From assembly GCF_002127325.2 (NCBI RefSeq), contig NC_035433.2:124650088-124714087 (forward strand): a stretch of DNA of 64,000 nucleotides, in the 5' to 3' direction. A model generated the notes under the pieces. The model was given only the letters and a program-made list of their open reading frames with translations. It did not search any database and was not told where the DNA came from. Source of the stretch: Helianthus annuus. Its lineage: Eukaryota; Streptophyta; Magnoliopsida; Asterales; Asteraceae. Both the position numbers and the translations under genes were made by a program. Numbering within the stretch: position 1 is the stretch's first letter; each line of letters begins with the position of its first letter. This document shows, one piece after another, positions 11,841 to 22,194 of this stretch.

Positions 11841-12237
11841 TGTTACAACGCTGGTTACAATTAGAAAACCCGAAGATGCCCCTGTCTTCTAAAAATGACT
11901 GAAGTTGTAACTAGTGGGAAACTAGGGCGTTGTGTTTTCGTTATACCATTAAATAAACTAACTAAAAGTAACCAAAGTATTATTTACTTTTTATGCTTGT
12001 TTGTTAATAAAGTAAGATCATATCGTAACATGGACAGCCTAATGACATAGACACCATGATATGAAGTGCTAACAACTAAAGAAAAGATAATCCTCCTCAT
12101 CACATTAATTAAATTAAAATTAAAATAACATAATAAAGTGGAATAACGCAAGGTTTGAAAGATTGGAATTCGACCGGTTAAACCGAGTTATTGATGAACA
12201 AAAAAGTTTCTGGATTCGTCACTGTATAGTTACAAAA
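11841..12237. other. Intergenic region downstream of the first dirigent gene
   Basis: AT-rich and without coding potential; it should contain the 3' UTR of the minus-strand dirigent gene, but I see no clear polyadenylation signal. Confidence 0.5.
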
Positions 12238-12816
12238 TCAGAAATGCAACACATGGACATTATACTCAACAACCGCATTTCCTGTTTTATTATCAAAACT
12301 ATGTGTACTTGCTTTGACATACCCTCTAGTAAACCGGAAAACCCCACTCCCTCCGATCACCGGCATCTCCCGCACCTTCTCGAACACCGCATTCCGCCCC
12401 AAAACCGTCAACGTACTCCCGTTATACTTCCCGGTGGTAAATGCAAAGTTCATTGCCATAATCAGCCCGACTTCCTCCTGCGATGCCAGCCCGTAAAACC
12501 CTTGTGCTCTTCCCAATAACTTTGACCCTGCTTCGGGTTTTTCGGTCAACGGATCATCGATCATGTTGACTTGGCCAAACGCGGTGGCTGCTGTTTTGTT
12601 GTTTGCTGATGGTGGTATGATTTTCATGGCTGTCGGGTTGGGACCGCTAAGGATATCGTGCCAGTAGAACCGGAAGTGGCTAAGTTTTTCGGTTCGGGTC
12701 TTCATCGGGTTTCGTTTTACGGATTTTAGAAAGGCGGGACCCTCTCCGGTTACCAGAAAAGTTTGAGTGAACACCATGAGGAGTGTGAGAAGTAGGCAGG
12801 GGAAATATTTGGTCAT
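12238..12816 (-). CDS. Dirigent protein, DIR-b/d type (copy A)
   Basis: This intronless 192-residue ORF encodes a secreted dirigent protein. Residues 1 to about 24 form a hydrophobic signal peptide, directing the product to the cell wall. The mature part shows the family's signature blocks in order: HFRFYWHD (about 47-54), [41 protein letters not shown] and the C-terminal [11 protein letters not shown]. Potential N-glycosylation sites occur at NKT and NGS. Dirigent proteins steer radical coupling of monolignols or related phenolics in the apoplast. Block sequences fit the DIR-b/d subfamily better than the pinoresinol-forming DIR-a group, so the substrate cannot be assigned. Length and all blocks are intact, so I judge it functional. 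It is about 77% identical to the gene at 16811-17389, in the same orientation, indicating tandem duplication. Confidence 0.93.
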   Translation of the reverse strand: MTKYFPCLLLTLLMVFTQTFLVTGEGPAFLKSVKRNPMKTRTEKLSHFRFYWHDILSGPNPTAMKIIPPSANNKTAATAFGQVNMIDDPLTEKPEAGSKLLGRAQGFYGLASQEEVGLIMAMNFAFTTGKYNGSTLTVLGRNAVFEKVREMPVIGGSGVFRFTRGYVKASTHSFDNKTGNAVVEYNVHVLHF

Positions 12817-12855
12817 TGTATCGTTTTGATGTGTTCATGGGGCATTGGGGCAACT

Positions 12856-12864
12856 AATTTATAA
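12856..12864 (-). promoter_or_regulatory. TATA box of dirigent copy A
   Basis: The minus strand reads TTATAAATT about 40 bp before the start codon, in the context TTATAAATTAG, which is shared with the second dirigent gene. The close spacing implies a very short 5' UTR. Confidence 0.6.
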
Positions 12865-12869
12865 TGTAG

Positions 12870-14580
12870 GATGTATCAACTATTTTCACTAGGTTTATTG
12901 TTTACTATACTTTATGTGTTTTTAATTTGTTATATATATTTTTTTATTGATTAGCTGGTACTTGTTTTTCTTAACGTAAAGAGTAATGATAATAATAATA
13001 ATCATGAAAATAGACACTTCATCAATGAAGTGACCGAAATAAAGAATGACCCACAAATGTGTTCATATTCATCGACCAATAACATCACATATGACATTCT
13101 TAGCAATCTGCCCTTTAATCAAACTAAATGAATAAGAACTGAGGTTAACAAGTAAGGTATGTTTGTGTTTGTTTATTTAATTTTAACCGGACATGAATAT
13201 ATAATTGAATGAACATTTTTGTTAATGTTCGTCCATTAAAAAATGACATAATTTTTGTTAATGTGGCGGGGGCATAAGACCGTGCCAAGTAGCACAAAGA
13301 CCCTGAGCGTTGCGAGGGTAAGATATGACGACTCGTATCAAAAGGCACTTTAGGATCATCAACGAAACCACTTACATTACCTTCGTTAATACTTTGGCAT
13401 ACAATGCAAAACTATTGGTTGTTACAAGTATAACATTTTATTTGCCATTTTGCTTTGAATTTGAAATCCCCTTTTGACATTAATAAAAGTAATGGCTTTC
13501 TTGATTTTGATTGAACATTTTATTTGCCATTTTGCTTTGAATTTGAAATCCCCGTTTGACTGTAAAGATTAACCATTTCCATGTGAACTACAATTACTTA
13601 GACTCGTTAATTTTGTATTTCAATCATCATTTACATGATGTTTACATGGTTTTGTTTTCTTAGAATCACACGACACTTACATAATTAACAAATTTAATAA
13701 TGACTATTAAAACATATTCAACCATCTCTTTTGTCTATATTCAATATTTATGTTCTAACTTCATATATATTTATCATAAATTCTAATTAGCAACTACAAG
13801 TTTATATTCATCATAAATTGTAATTAGCAATCACAAGTTTGATTCCGTAGATTTTAAACTAACTTCTTCAATTATTCTCTTTTTTTCACATGCATGTATG
13901 ATGGTATATATTGATGTTAACATGCTACCAATGAAGCCATGCTTTCAGTTTAAAGCACACTTCTACTGTACTGCTATTATTACCGCTCCCTATGTTAAAA
14001 AAGAATGGAAATGTGTTTAATTTTGATTGAGAAGTTAGCGATTCACCATTTTAAACTATGTTATTATTATGACATATGGAATACTTTAATGTGGTACTTG
14101 ACATCATGAACACTTAAAACCAAAGACCAAACGTTAAGAAACCAAGTACCAAATGCAAGTTTTCATAAAAATTCTAAGACTGACCAATGTCCAGAGGAAT
14201 TTAGCTCTCTAGTAGGTTTCAAATAAAAACCAAACCCACTTCACACCCTGTAATCTAAGCGGCAGTAACCATTACCTATGGGCTAATAATTTAATTACTC
14301 CAATAACTTATAATATTCAAACATAAAAAACGAAATACACAGTATTTCTTATTTTTTTTGAATATCCTGATAAAATTTTTATTAAAAATAGAATTCTTTA
14401 AAAAAACATCTAACTTATAATAAAAAACTCCAAATAATGCTACATGGCATTCTCTCCTTCAACATCATATATTTTATTTGTAATTATTTAATAAATTTCT
14501 TTCAATATAAATATTAAGAACTAATATATAGATATCATTTATTTTTATCCTTATCGTTATTTAAGATTAATAAATAACTT
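12870..14580. other. Intergenic region with a duplicated 47-bp segment
   Basis: No gene is visible. A 47-bp segment at 13432-13478 (AACATTTTATTTGCCATTTT...) is repeated at 13514-13560 with one mismatch, 82 bp apart. The remainder is AT-rich unique-looking DNA. Confidence 0.6.
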
Positions 14581-14584
14581 CAAT

Positions 14585-15087
14585 TTTGTAATTTAGACCC
14601 TTTGTTTTTTTACTTTTAACCCAAAGTTTTTCATCTTTTGTAATTTAACCCCAACTCTTTTTTATTTTCAATTTTGGTCTACCATACTTATCATATTTCC
14701 CAAGTTTTTCGTTTCGTTCTAAATTTTGTGAGTTAATGCACCGCAACGTGCGTATGGGGTTCAACATTTTTTTCGTACATTTTTCCCGTTTGACTGGCCC
14801 GTTGCAGCAAATCTATTTTTCTCCATTTAACAAGTTTGACTAACGCGCGGGTCATGGATTGACTTGGTTATTTTTTTATGTTTTACGTTTCGGTTTTGTT
14901 CTCTGCAACGAGCGTTCGTGACTCAAAGATTTTACGTCTTCTTTTCGCTCGTCGTTATTTTTTTCGTTTTTATTTAGTTTGTTTTTTCGAGCTTTTCCGG
15001 TGTTAGTGGTCGCTGACAGTGGTATAGCATTGGTACTACTTGACACAATTTTACAACAACCGCTGCAACGCAGAGGCTTAATACTAG
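14585..15087 (+). mobile_element. Helitron-like repeat, 3' end at CTAG
   Basis: The segment shares its layout with 22440-22970: ACCC-TTT stretches, then GTTAATGCACCGCAACGTGCG, and a terminal GCAACGC hairpin. Here it finishes with CTTAATACTAG at 15087, followed by T, as Helitron 3' ends do. There is no coding capacity, and the 5' end is uncertain. Confidence 0.5.
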
Positions 15088-15098
15088 TATATATATAT

Positions 15099-15461
15099 AG
15101 GGTAAGGATAGTGTAAAAAGGGCCTAAAGTGTGAGAAGTGTATTATAACACTATATATAATACTATATAACACCATATAAACACCGTATAACAATATGTA
15201 ACACCATATAATACCATATAACACTATGTAACACTATATATCATTATATAACAAATATAACACTATACATCTATCATAGACATGCTATCAGACAACCTAT
15301 AGTGTTATATTTGTTATATAATGATATATAATGTTACATAGTGTTATATGGTATTATATGGTGTTACATACTGTTATACGGTGTTTATATGGTGTTATAT
15401 AGTATTATATATAGTGTTATAATACAGTTCTCACACTTTGAGCACTTTTTACAGGATCCTC

Positions 15462-15465
<4 letters not shown>
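15099..15465. mobile_element. Foldback MITE with ~168-bp arms
   Basis: Arms 15099-15267 and 15298-15465 are imperfect reverse complements built of ATAACACTATA-type words around a 30-base loop. Outer ends read GGTAAGGATAGTGTAAAAAG and, reverse-complemented, AGGATCCTGTAAAAAG. TA-rich microsatellite flanks on both sides obscure the target duplication. It is similar in style to MITEs common in Asteraceae. Confidence 0.75.
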
Positions 15466-15497
<32 letters not shown>

Positions 15498-15499
15498 TA

Positions 15500-15724
15500 T
15501 ATAAGGTGAGGTTCTAGAGTGAACACTAGTGTATTTGCGAACTAAGTGAACAAATCCTGGCCATTGATCTACACACTGTATGGCTAGAATCTTATCATCA
15601 AATTGTAAAATACACTAGTGTATTTCAACATCAAATACTGGACATTGATCTACACATGTGTATGACCAGGATTAGTTCACTCAGTTCGCAAGCTACACTA
15701 GTGTTCACTTTTGAACCTAATCAT
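15500..15724. mobile_element. Second MITE with terminal inverted repeats
   Basis: The left arm (about 15502-15563) and right arm (about 15655-15724) are reverse complements around GTGAACACTAGTGTA, GCGAACT..AGTGAAC and AATCCTGG. (TA)n flanks both sides. It sits directly next to the preceding MITE, sharing a microsatellite flank. Confidence 0.7.
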
Positions 15725-15739
15725 ATATATATATATATA

Positions 15740-16810
15740 TTATAATTGAGATGTGTTATGAATGTGTGTTGGGTTCTTTAGGTGGAAAAAAAAAGATTAG
15801 TTTTTAACAAAAGGTTAGGTGTGAATTTTTTTTATGACCTTTTTTACGTTTTTCCTCTCAATGACAGTGTAACTATTATTGTATTATATTTTTTTCGATT
15901 CATAATTCTTTTACATCACTTATCATCATTTTAAAATTCACTTTATTATTCACTTCAAAGATTTCTTTTTTCCCTTCTCTATTGGTTGTACATCCGTAGT
16001 TAAAAGGTTGGTTTAATTTGTTTTTTAAAATGTGATTTCATTGGTTTTATATTGTAGGCATATTTTATTGTATTCGGATTTATCTTAGCCAAAGAAGAAC
16101 TTGTTTGCAAGAATGGAGAAGATCTCAGAGCCTCAGATGTGGCGAGCCGCAACTATCGTGGTGCTAAGGGTTTTGAATCGACCCGTAGATACTTTATTTG
16201 TTTTTCTAATGAACCCATTTCAACCGTTTGACTTAAATTACTTTAGCCAAACCCACCAATAGTATTTTTATGAATAACCCAAAATGACCCATATCAAAGA
16301 CTTTTGGTCAGAACTGCCCCCCCCCCCCCCCCCCAGTTTCGATACCCGTTTAAACGACTGGGAGTTAAATAATATAACAGTTTATGTCATATGAAATTGA
16401 CATATTGTTTAATGTCACACCATGAAAAAGATTAAATGTGTAATGACCTAGCAAACATTTGTAACCATATGTGTACTATACCAAAAGTATATCCGTGCAA
16501 GTTACTCTTATTTTTTTGTAAATGTTTGTTGAGATTGTTACTTTTTTATGTCGGTGACTTTCTAGAAATCAATAAGTTTAAAGTCAAGATTTTTGATTTC
16601 ATTAAACAAAATTCCAAACTACAAAGTGGTACCAACTTCAAAGTAAGACCTTATGAGTCATCAAATGACACCATGATTAGAAAGTGCATCCCACTATAAC
16701 TCAAAACAAGAAAACACACAACTTAAGACTCATCACATTCAAACCACAAAACACAAAAGTGCAATGATTGACTAACTAGCCTTCTAAAAAAAACCATACA
16801 ACATGTTTAA
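15740..16810. other. Intergenic region with a C18 tract
   Basis: No supported gene. A run of 18 C lies at 16317-16334. The ORF at 16436-16699 has no recognisable domain and biased composition. The end nearest 16811 should include the 3' UTR of the second dirigent gene. Confidence 0.5.
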
Positions 16811-17389
16811 TTAGTAGTGCAAAACATGAACATTATACTCAACAACCGCGTCCCCCGTCTTGAGATCAAAACTATGTGTACTTGCTTGAACATACCCTCT
16901 AGCAAACCGAAAAAGCCCACTTCCTCCAATCACCGGCATCTCTCTCACCTTCTCGAAAACCGGATTCCGCCCCAATATTGTTAACGTACTCCCGTTATAC
17001 TTCCCAGTGCAAAACACAAAATTCATTGCCATCAACAACCCGACTTCCTCTTGTGATGCCACACCATAAAACCCTTGTGCTCGGCCCAATAACTTCGACC
17101 CGGCTTCGGGCTTTTCCGTCAATGTGTCATCGATCATGTTAACCATACCGAACCCAGTGGGTGATGTTTTGTTGTTTGTTGGTGGTTGAATAATGTTTAC
17201 TACTGTTGAGTTGGGACCGCTTACCTTATCGTGCCAGTAGAACCGGAAGTGGCTTAGTTTTTCGGTTCGTGGCTTCATCGGGTTGAGTTTTACGGATTGT
17301 AGAAAGGCGGGATCGTCTCCGGCTGCCGGAGAAGTGTGTGAGAACACGATGAGGAGTGGGAAGAGGACGTAGAGGAAAGTTCCGGTCAT
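16811..17389 (-). CDS. Dirigent protein, DIR-b/d type (copy B)
   Basis: This intronless 192-residue ORF matches copy A in length. Residues 1-24 form a signal peptide (hydrophobic [11 protein letters not shown]) and the mature domain has all blocks: [53 protein letters not shown] and [12 protein letters not shown] count 45 differences from copy A, 14 of them in the signal peptide; the mature proteins are about 82% identical. It has an additional possible glycosylation site (NST). It should act in the apoplast as an accessory or catalytic protein for phenoxy-radical coupling or cyclisation; the product is unknown. Everything between the pair is transposon-derived or AT-rich, suggesting a local duplication later spread apart by insertions. 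No frameshift or missing block is seen. Confidence 0.93.
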   Translation of the reverse strand: MTGTFLYVLFPLLIVFSHTSPAAGDDPAFLQSVKLNPMKPRTEKLSHFRFYWHDKVSGPNSTVVNIIQPPTNNKTSPTGFGMVNMIDDTLTEKPEAGSKLLGRAQGFYGVASQEEVGLLMAMNFVFCTGKYNGSTLTILGRNPVFEKVREMPVIGGSGLFRFARGYVQASTHSFDLKTGDAVVEYNVHVLHY

Positions 17390-17443
17390 TTTGGAATATT
17401 TGGTTTTAAGGTTGTGACAAGAAATGTGTGTTAAGGGGTGCCT

Positions 17444-17452
17444 AATTTATAA
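17444..17452 (-). promoter_or_regulatory. TATA box of dirigent copy B
   Basis: The minus strand reads TTATAAATTAGG about 55-60 bp before the start codon. The TTATAAATTAG core is the same as in copy A, although flanking promoter sequence has diverged. Confidence 0.65.
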
Positions 17453-17641
17453 GGCAGGCTCCACCCCACTATTTGTATAACAAATCCATTAAAATGATTA
17501 AAGTTTGTCAACTAAAGCATTATGCCTGACAAACTAAAGTTTCCATTCACCAAATGTCATGCGTTTGAATAAGTCTTCTTGTCGTTTGTACACTTCGATT
17601 TTCATTATATTTTTTTTTGGTTTCGAAATCAACAGTTTGTT

Positions 17642-17705
17642 ATTTAAATATGCTTAATTTCTTTGTTATTTTGATTTAAATATGCTTAATTTCTTTGTTA
17701 TTTTG
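17642..17705. repeat. 32-bp tandem duplication
   Basis: Two exact adjacent copies of a unit beginning ATTTAAATATGCTTAATTTC, in the region upstream of dirigent copy B. Confidence 0.9.
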
Positions 17706-17913
17706 AATAAAAGAAAGTTTTTTATTAGGTCATAATTCTTAGGACAATGTATAATGATTCATCGTTTAAAAAAATATGGTATGTATGATTTTTTAAAAAC
17801 GACTTGTATTTACACACGGGGTTTACATCTAGTTATACAATAGTAGAGCAATCAAACTAAAAAATATATGAAATTATTAAATTATACCTACCCATTAATT
17901 AGCACTATAATAG

Positions 17914-17959
17914 AATAAGCTTTGGTGATATAATGTTTGAAAAATAATTTCTTAATTTA
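17914..17959. repeat. 46-bp direct repeat, left copy flanking the Harbinger-like element
   Basis: The sequence AATAAGCTTTGGTGATATAA... recurs at 19900-19945 with three substitutions. The two copies lie just outside the two ends of the element 17960-19895. Confidence 0.85.
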
Positions 17960-19895
17960 GGGTGAACGGTGTGGGAGGTAAACTCCATCGGCAAATGTGT
18001 TTATCGATCGGTAACACCGTCATCGATGGAGGTTACTGATTGGTGAGGTTATGTATGCGGTGAAGGTTTATCGATGAGGGGAAGACATTTTTGACCGTTG
18101 GGAGATGAGGAGTAACGGCTATATAGCCGTTTAAATTTATTAAAAAAAATTTAATTTTCATATTTAAGCAAACCATTCAACCTATTTTTTTTACACACTT
18201 CTTCACCATCCCCATTTCAACTCTTGTCAAACAATTATAATAGAAGGCTCAAACAAAGGAAGAAAAAAATATTTAGGGTCCGGTTCAAAGGCGAGGGCGC
18301 AAAATAAACGTGGTGGTTCGGGTGGTTCAAGTGCGTTGTTTCATCCCCAACTTGGCTTTGCTACACAAACCCAACATTCATTTTTTTTAACCAAACCATG
18401 CAACCGAATTTCGGTTATGATACCCAACCCCACCAAAATTTTCCGCCCCAAAACTATTATCCGCACGGTCCGACGTTGGTTGGACCCGATGTTTATGATT
18501 ATCCCCTCGACGCCCAAAACTCTTTTGACCCGTTTGGTTTTCCAAGCCCACCCTCACAATCACCTAGAGATATAGAAGATGACTCCGAAGAAAAATTTGT
18601 GCCCGATACTCAAGAGCAAGATAATGATGAGGACGAAGATGTTGCCATACAAGACAATCTTGTGAACCAAAATGAAGCCGCAAACGATCCGAAAGGAAAG
18701 AAGACTAAAGCGAAACTTGAAAATTGGACGCTTAAACAAGAAGAGGCTTTGGCAAAGGCTTGGGTTCATTGCACTTTAAACAAAAGAAAAGGCAATCAAC
18801 AAAGGTCTGAAGGTTTTTTGAACCAAGTTCTTTAGCACTTCAATCGAACTGTTGGAGGAAGCAACCGAAACCACCATCAAGTTCGATCGAAATGGATGCC
18901 CATGCAAACAAAGTTGAACACATTCAACGGTTTTTATCATCAAGAGGTAAACTATATTATTTTTATACGGTTTATTTTTTACTTAAGTATGTGGATAATT
19001 TTTATACGGTATATTATTTTATACAGTTTATTATTTTAGGATCGTTTACGTCCTAGCGGGAGCGACGATATTTTTGTAATGAAGCAAGCGCTTAAGGATT
19101 ACAAAAAGAAAGAAAAACATGACTTTCCTCATGTTGAGGTGTGGGAGGTCGTTAGAACAAATCAAAAATGGTCGCCGGTACCGTTGTTGGGTGAAGATAG
19201 CTCCGGCTCGAGTCAAAAAAGAAAGTCGTCGGATTCGGGAAATTATCAAGCGGATACACCGAGTGCCGAAGTCACGGAGCGGTCTTCCCGACATGAACGT
19301 GGATCCCTCGCCAAGAAGACAAAAGAGAAAGGAGAAAAAGGACAAAGGACCATCTTCAACAAACGAAGATCCAAGAGATATAACCGGTAAATTCGAAGAA
19401 TACAAGGCCATGAAGAAAGAATTGATGGTTATTAAAAGGTTACGAGAGGAAAATACATGTCGTTGGCGGAAGAGCAACGCGAGGTGATGCGAGCAATTGT
19501 GTTCGACAAGGACTTGGAGACGTTTAACCGGCCTCATGAAAATGTTCACCCTTCGATGTTGGAAATCACACTCACAAGAAAACGCGAGATCGCAAAAAAA
19601 ATATGATTGGCCTTGCAATTTTTAGTTTTTTAGTTGTTGCGTTGTTTTATTATGTTTTTTTAAAGTTAGATTTTAATGTAATGGTTTTTTTATTTATAAG
19701 TCTGATGTTTTATTTGTTTTATCTTAATACATAATTTAAAAAAATAAAAATAATAGTTTACCTAATCCAAGATAGGTAAATCACCGTCAACGTTTTTGAG
19801 CATTAGTTAAACAAAATAGGTAAATTGGCGTGTCACTTTTGATTGGGTGAATGAGGAGTTAACCTATTCCAAATAGTTAACCACTCCCCTCACCC
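17960..19895 (+). mobile_element. PIF/Harbinger-like element, transposase missing
   Basis: The left end reads GGGTGAACGGTGTGG and the right end reverse-complements to GGGTGAGGGGAGTGG, an imperfect terminal inverted repeat of Harbinger type. Flanking triplets are TTA (left) and TTG (right), close to the family's TTA target duplication. The only gene inside is the Myb/NAM-associated relic. No DDE transposase frame is present in the ~1.9 kb, so this is a deletion derivative. Confidence 0.6.
18282..19606 (+). pseudogene. Myb/SANT-like, NAM-associated C-terminal protein (Harbinger ORF1-like), broken
   Basis: The relic encodes a plant Myb-like protein often annotated 'glutathione S-transferase T3-like' and common as the DNA-binding accessory ORF of PIF/Harbinger transposons. 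Visible parts are an N-terminal Gly/Pro/Gln-rich region, an acidic stretch (DDSEEKF...DEDEDV), then the trihelix-like motif WTLKQEEALAKAW and FNRTVGGSNRN. A 93-bp intron (about 18947-19039, GT...AG) follows, then the NAM-associated part with HVEVWEVVRTNQKW and KFEEYKAMKKELM. It is not intact. The frame shifts near the T8 run at 18381-18388, an in-frame TAG falls at about 18833-18835, and the frame shifts again in exon 2 between about 19210 and 19290 and once more near 19455. The final frame ends KREIAKKI at 19606. Confidence 0.7.
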
Positions 19896-19899
19896 TTGT

Positions 19900-19945
19900 A
19901 ATAAGCTTTGGTGATATAATGTTCGAAAAATAATTTCCTTATTTA
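19900..19945. repeat. 46-bp direct repeat, right copy flanking the Harbinger-like element
   Basis: Partner of 17914-17959, starting four bases after the element's right end. It implies a short tandem duplication that existed before, or arose with, the insertion. Confidence 0.85.
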
Positions 19946-20534
19946 TGAATGAAATGACAGGTGCACGGGGTTTAGGGTTGTCACACTAACTTGGTTTGAT
20001 ATAGTGATGTACGATTCTTAATTCTCATTATTGTAAGAGAGTAAGAGACTCTTTTTATAAATTTATGATTCAAAAGTATAACCAAGGGCACCTCCAACGT
20101 GATCATTCGGAAAATTCCCCACGCTACGTTGCCACCAATTTCGGACAACCCACCATTGTAGGTGGTGTTTGTTAGCTGTATGCTTTTGAATATCTGAATG
20201 TTCGGATGGCTCAAACACGATTTGGGAGGACCACACCTCTCTCTTACACGTAATATATATCGGAAGTAAACTGATGTAACCACTTATGTAACGTTTGAAA
20301 TTGTTTAGCATCGTGGATGCTCTAATAGCTTTAAGCAATGTCGATAATGCTTTCCGAAGCCGACAAACTTCAACTGGCCGATAAGCAATTTTTGGGGGAG
20401 GAGTCGTGTAAACCTCTTGATGAAAAATATCATTTAGAAAGGCATTTTTGACATTAATTTGACACGTTTTTATGTATTTTTATAATAATATTTCTTTCGT
20501 TTGCAGCTTAATATTTTATATATTAAATGCTTAG
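19946..20534. other. Intergenic DNA, possible small MITE
   Basis: No gene. The segment about 20085-20325 begins GGGCACCTCCAACGTG and ends GTGGATGCTCT, which resembles the ends of small Harbinger/Tourist MITEs, but the match between ends is weak and no target duplication is clear. Confidence 0.35.
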
Positions 20535-20789
20535 TTTTTAAAAGAGAAAAATGCAATTTGCGTCCCTGTGGTATGTCCCAAATATCAACCTGAGCCCCTA
20601 AATTAAATTTTTAGTTTTTTGAGCCCCTGACTTTATAAATTCATAACAGTATGAGTCCTTCCGTCAGTATTCCATCAGTTTGACTGTTTGACAATTGTGA
20701 AAAGTCCTTTATACCCTTAACCCTTAATATCTACACTTAATATCATATATGAATGATCAGATCAGTTTCATCACACTTCTCATTCTCAA

Positions 20790-21112
20790 CAAGAACAGAT
20801 CATCATCATCGATTATCATCATCATCATCTTCATCTTCAGAACAGATCATCATCATCATCATCATCTTCATGAGCTTCATCTTCATCTTCATCATCTTCA
20901 ACTTCATCAGTTAGGGCTAAAAAGTCTCTTTCTTCATCTTCATCATCTTCATCAGCTTCATCTTCATCTTCATCATCTTCAACTTCATCGACTGAACAGT
21001 TAGGGCTAAAAAGTCTCTTTCTTCATCTTCATCATCTTATCAGCTTCATCTTCATCTTCATCATCTTCAACTTCATCGACTGAACAGTTAGGGCTAAAAA
21101 GTCTCTTTCTTT
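20790..21112. repeat. CATCTT-rich minisatellite inside the MULE
   Basis: About three copies of an ~89-bp higher-order unit, each a (TTCATC)n block followed by GTTAGGGCTAAAAAGTCTC. ORFs on both strands (His/Leu-rich or Ser/Thr-rich) are artefacts of the simple repeat. Confidence 0.85.
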
Positions 21113-21384
21113 TTTAGGGGCAGAACTGTGAAGATGAAGAAGATATTGGTTTCTTGGATGGTAGATGGAGAACAAAAGTCGGATGATCCGATCCGAGTCG
21201 TTGGAGGATCCAGAGATGAAATAGGCAATGGATGTTGGAGATTGGTTGGTGTTTTTGTTGGTGGTGGTGATGGTTAAGATGATGGTGATGGTTAAGATGG
21301 TGTACACAGTGGTGGTTGTGGTGGTGGTGGATGATGATGGTGGTGAGTTTTGCATTGTAAATCAATGAATATCAGATAAAGATT

Positions 21385-21515
21385 GAATCTTTTTGATGGG
21401 TTTGCTTCAAGATTGATTTTTTTTTGATGGGTTTGGTTCAAGATTGAATTTTTTTGGTGGGTTTGCTTCAAGATTGAATTTTTTTTCTGATGGGTTTGTT
21501 CAAGGTTGATTTTTT
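21385..21515. repeat. ~33-bp tandem repeat inside the MULE
   Basis: About four copies of GATGGGTTTGCTTCAAGATT separated by T-runs. Confidence 0.8.
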
Positions 21516-21718
21516 TCTGTAGTGACAATGTTTGGTTCAAGTTGCAACTGTAGCTTCCACAGCTCTTCCATTCATCCTGAAGCCAAAACCCTCTCACCTT
21601 CCTCTCTGTTCACAAGCCCCTAAATCCACAACTCTTTTGTTCTCAACTTACAAACAAAACAAAGATGAACATCTGTTAGGTTAGGTCTCAAATTGAAGCT
21701 CCTTAAACTTTGTTTCAG

Positions 21719-21831
21719 ATATATCTGTTGCAGAGCTAAAAGAGAACCACAAAGCTGGAACTGGAACTCTCAATTCTCTCAAACAACGGTTAAGAGATAG
21801 AAGGATTCAGCTTAGCTTCTTGATACAGATG
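21719..21831 (+). pseudogene. Captured first coding exon of a G-protein beta subunit (AGB1-like)
   Basis: The segment is bounded by TTTCAG on the left and GTATCT on the right, so it looks like an exon with splice signals. Its frame from 21721 reads SVAELKENH, then TLNSLKQRLRDRR, closely matching the N-terminal coiled coil of plant heterotrimeric G-protein beta subunits, which precedes their WD40 propeller. The position expected for the initiator ATG is ATA (21721-21723). A small insertion near 21814 shifts the frame before LLDTD (21816-21830), which is where the first exon of the plant gene ends. Only this exon is present, with no WD40 repeats. It is a non-functional gene fragment carried by the MULE. 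Identity rests on recalled family sequence. Confidence 0.6.
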
Positions 21832-22194
21832 GTATCTTCAATCTTAACCATCACCACCATCCTTAATTATGAATATATTCAATGTTGGTGCTGTGAATTT
21901 TTCCTTAATTATATTCATATAGTTCATCGCCAACCACTGCTGCCCAGCATCTACATTAGGGATTAATAAAATTATTTGGGGTTTTTAGAAGGGAAGAGAT
22001 GACAAAAGACGGTCTTACCCCTGGCTCAAACAGTCAAACTGACGGCAGTGTGACAGAAGGACTCAAAGTGTTAAGAATTTATAAAGTCAGGGGCTAAAAA
22101 AACCAAAAATTTAATTTAGGGGCTCAGGTTGATGTTTGGGAGATACCACAGGGACGCAAATTGCATTTTCCTCTTTTTAAAATGTAACGAGTTG

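Larger units (their letters stand above)
20535..22182. mobile_element. Mutator-like element with gene capture (Pack-MULE)
   Basis: The element proper is 20544-22173, flanked by exact 9-bp copies of TTTTTAAAA (20535-20543 and 22174-22182), the target duplication length of Mutator-like elements. Terminal inverted repeats of roughly 150 bp start GAGAAAAATGCAATTTGCG on the left and GAGGAAAATGCAATTTGCG on the right. There is no transposase. The inside is filled with CATCTT-rich minisatellites, a second short tandem repeat and an exon-like fragment of a host gene, which makes it a Pack-MULE candidate. Confidence 0.85.

Noticed and set aside
20749..21597. His/Leu- and Ser/Thr-rich ORFs on both strands
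   Set aside because: They translate a CATCTT minisatellite and T-run repeats inside the MULE.
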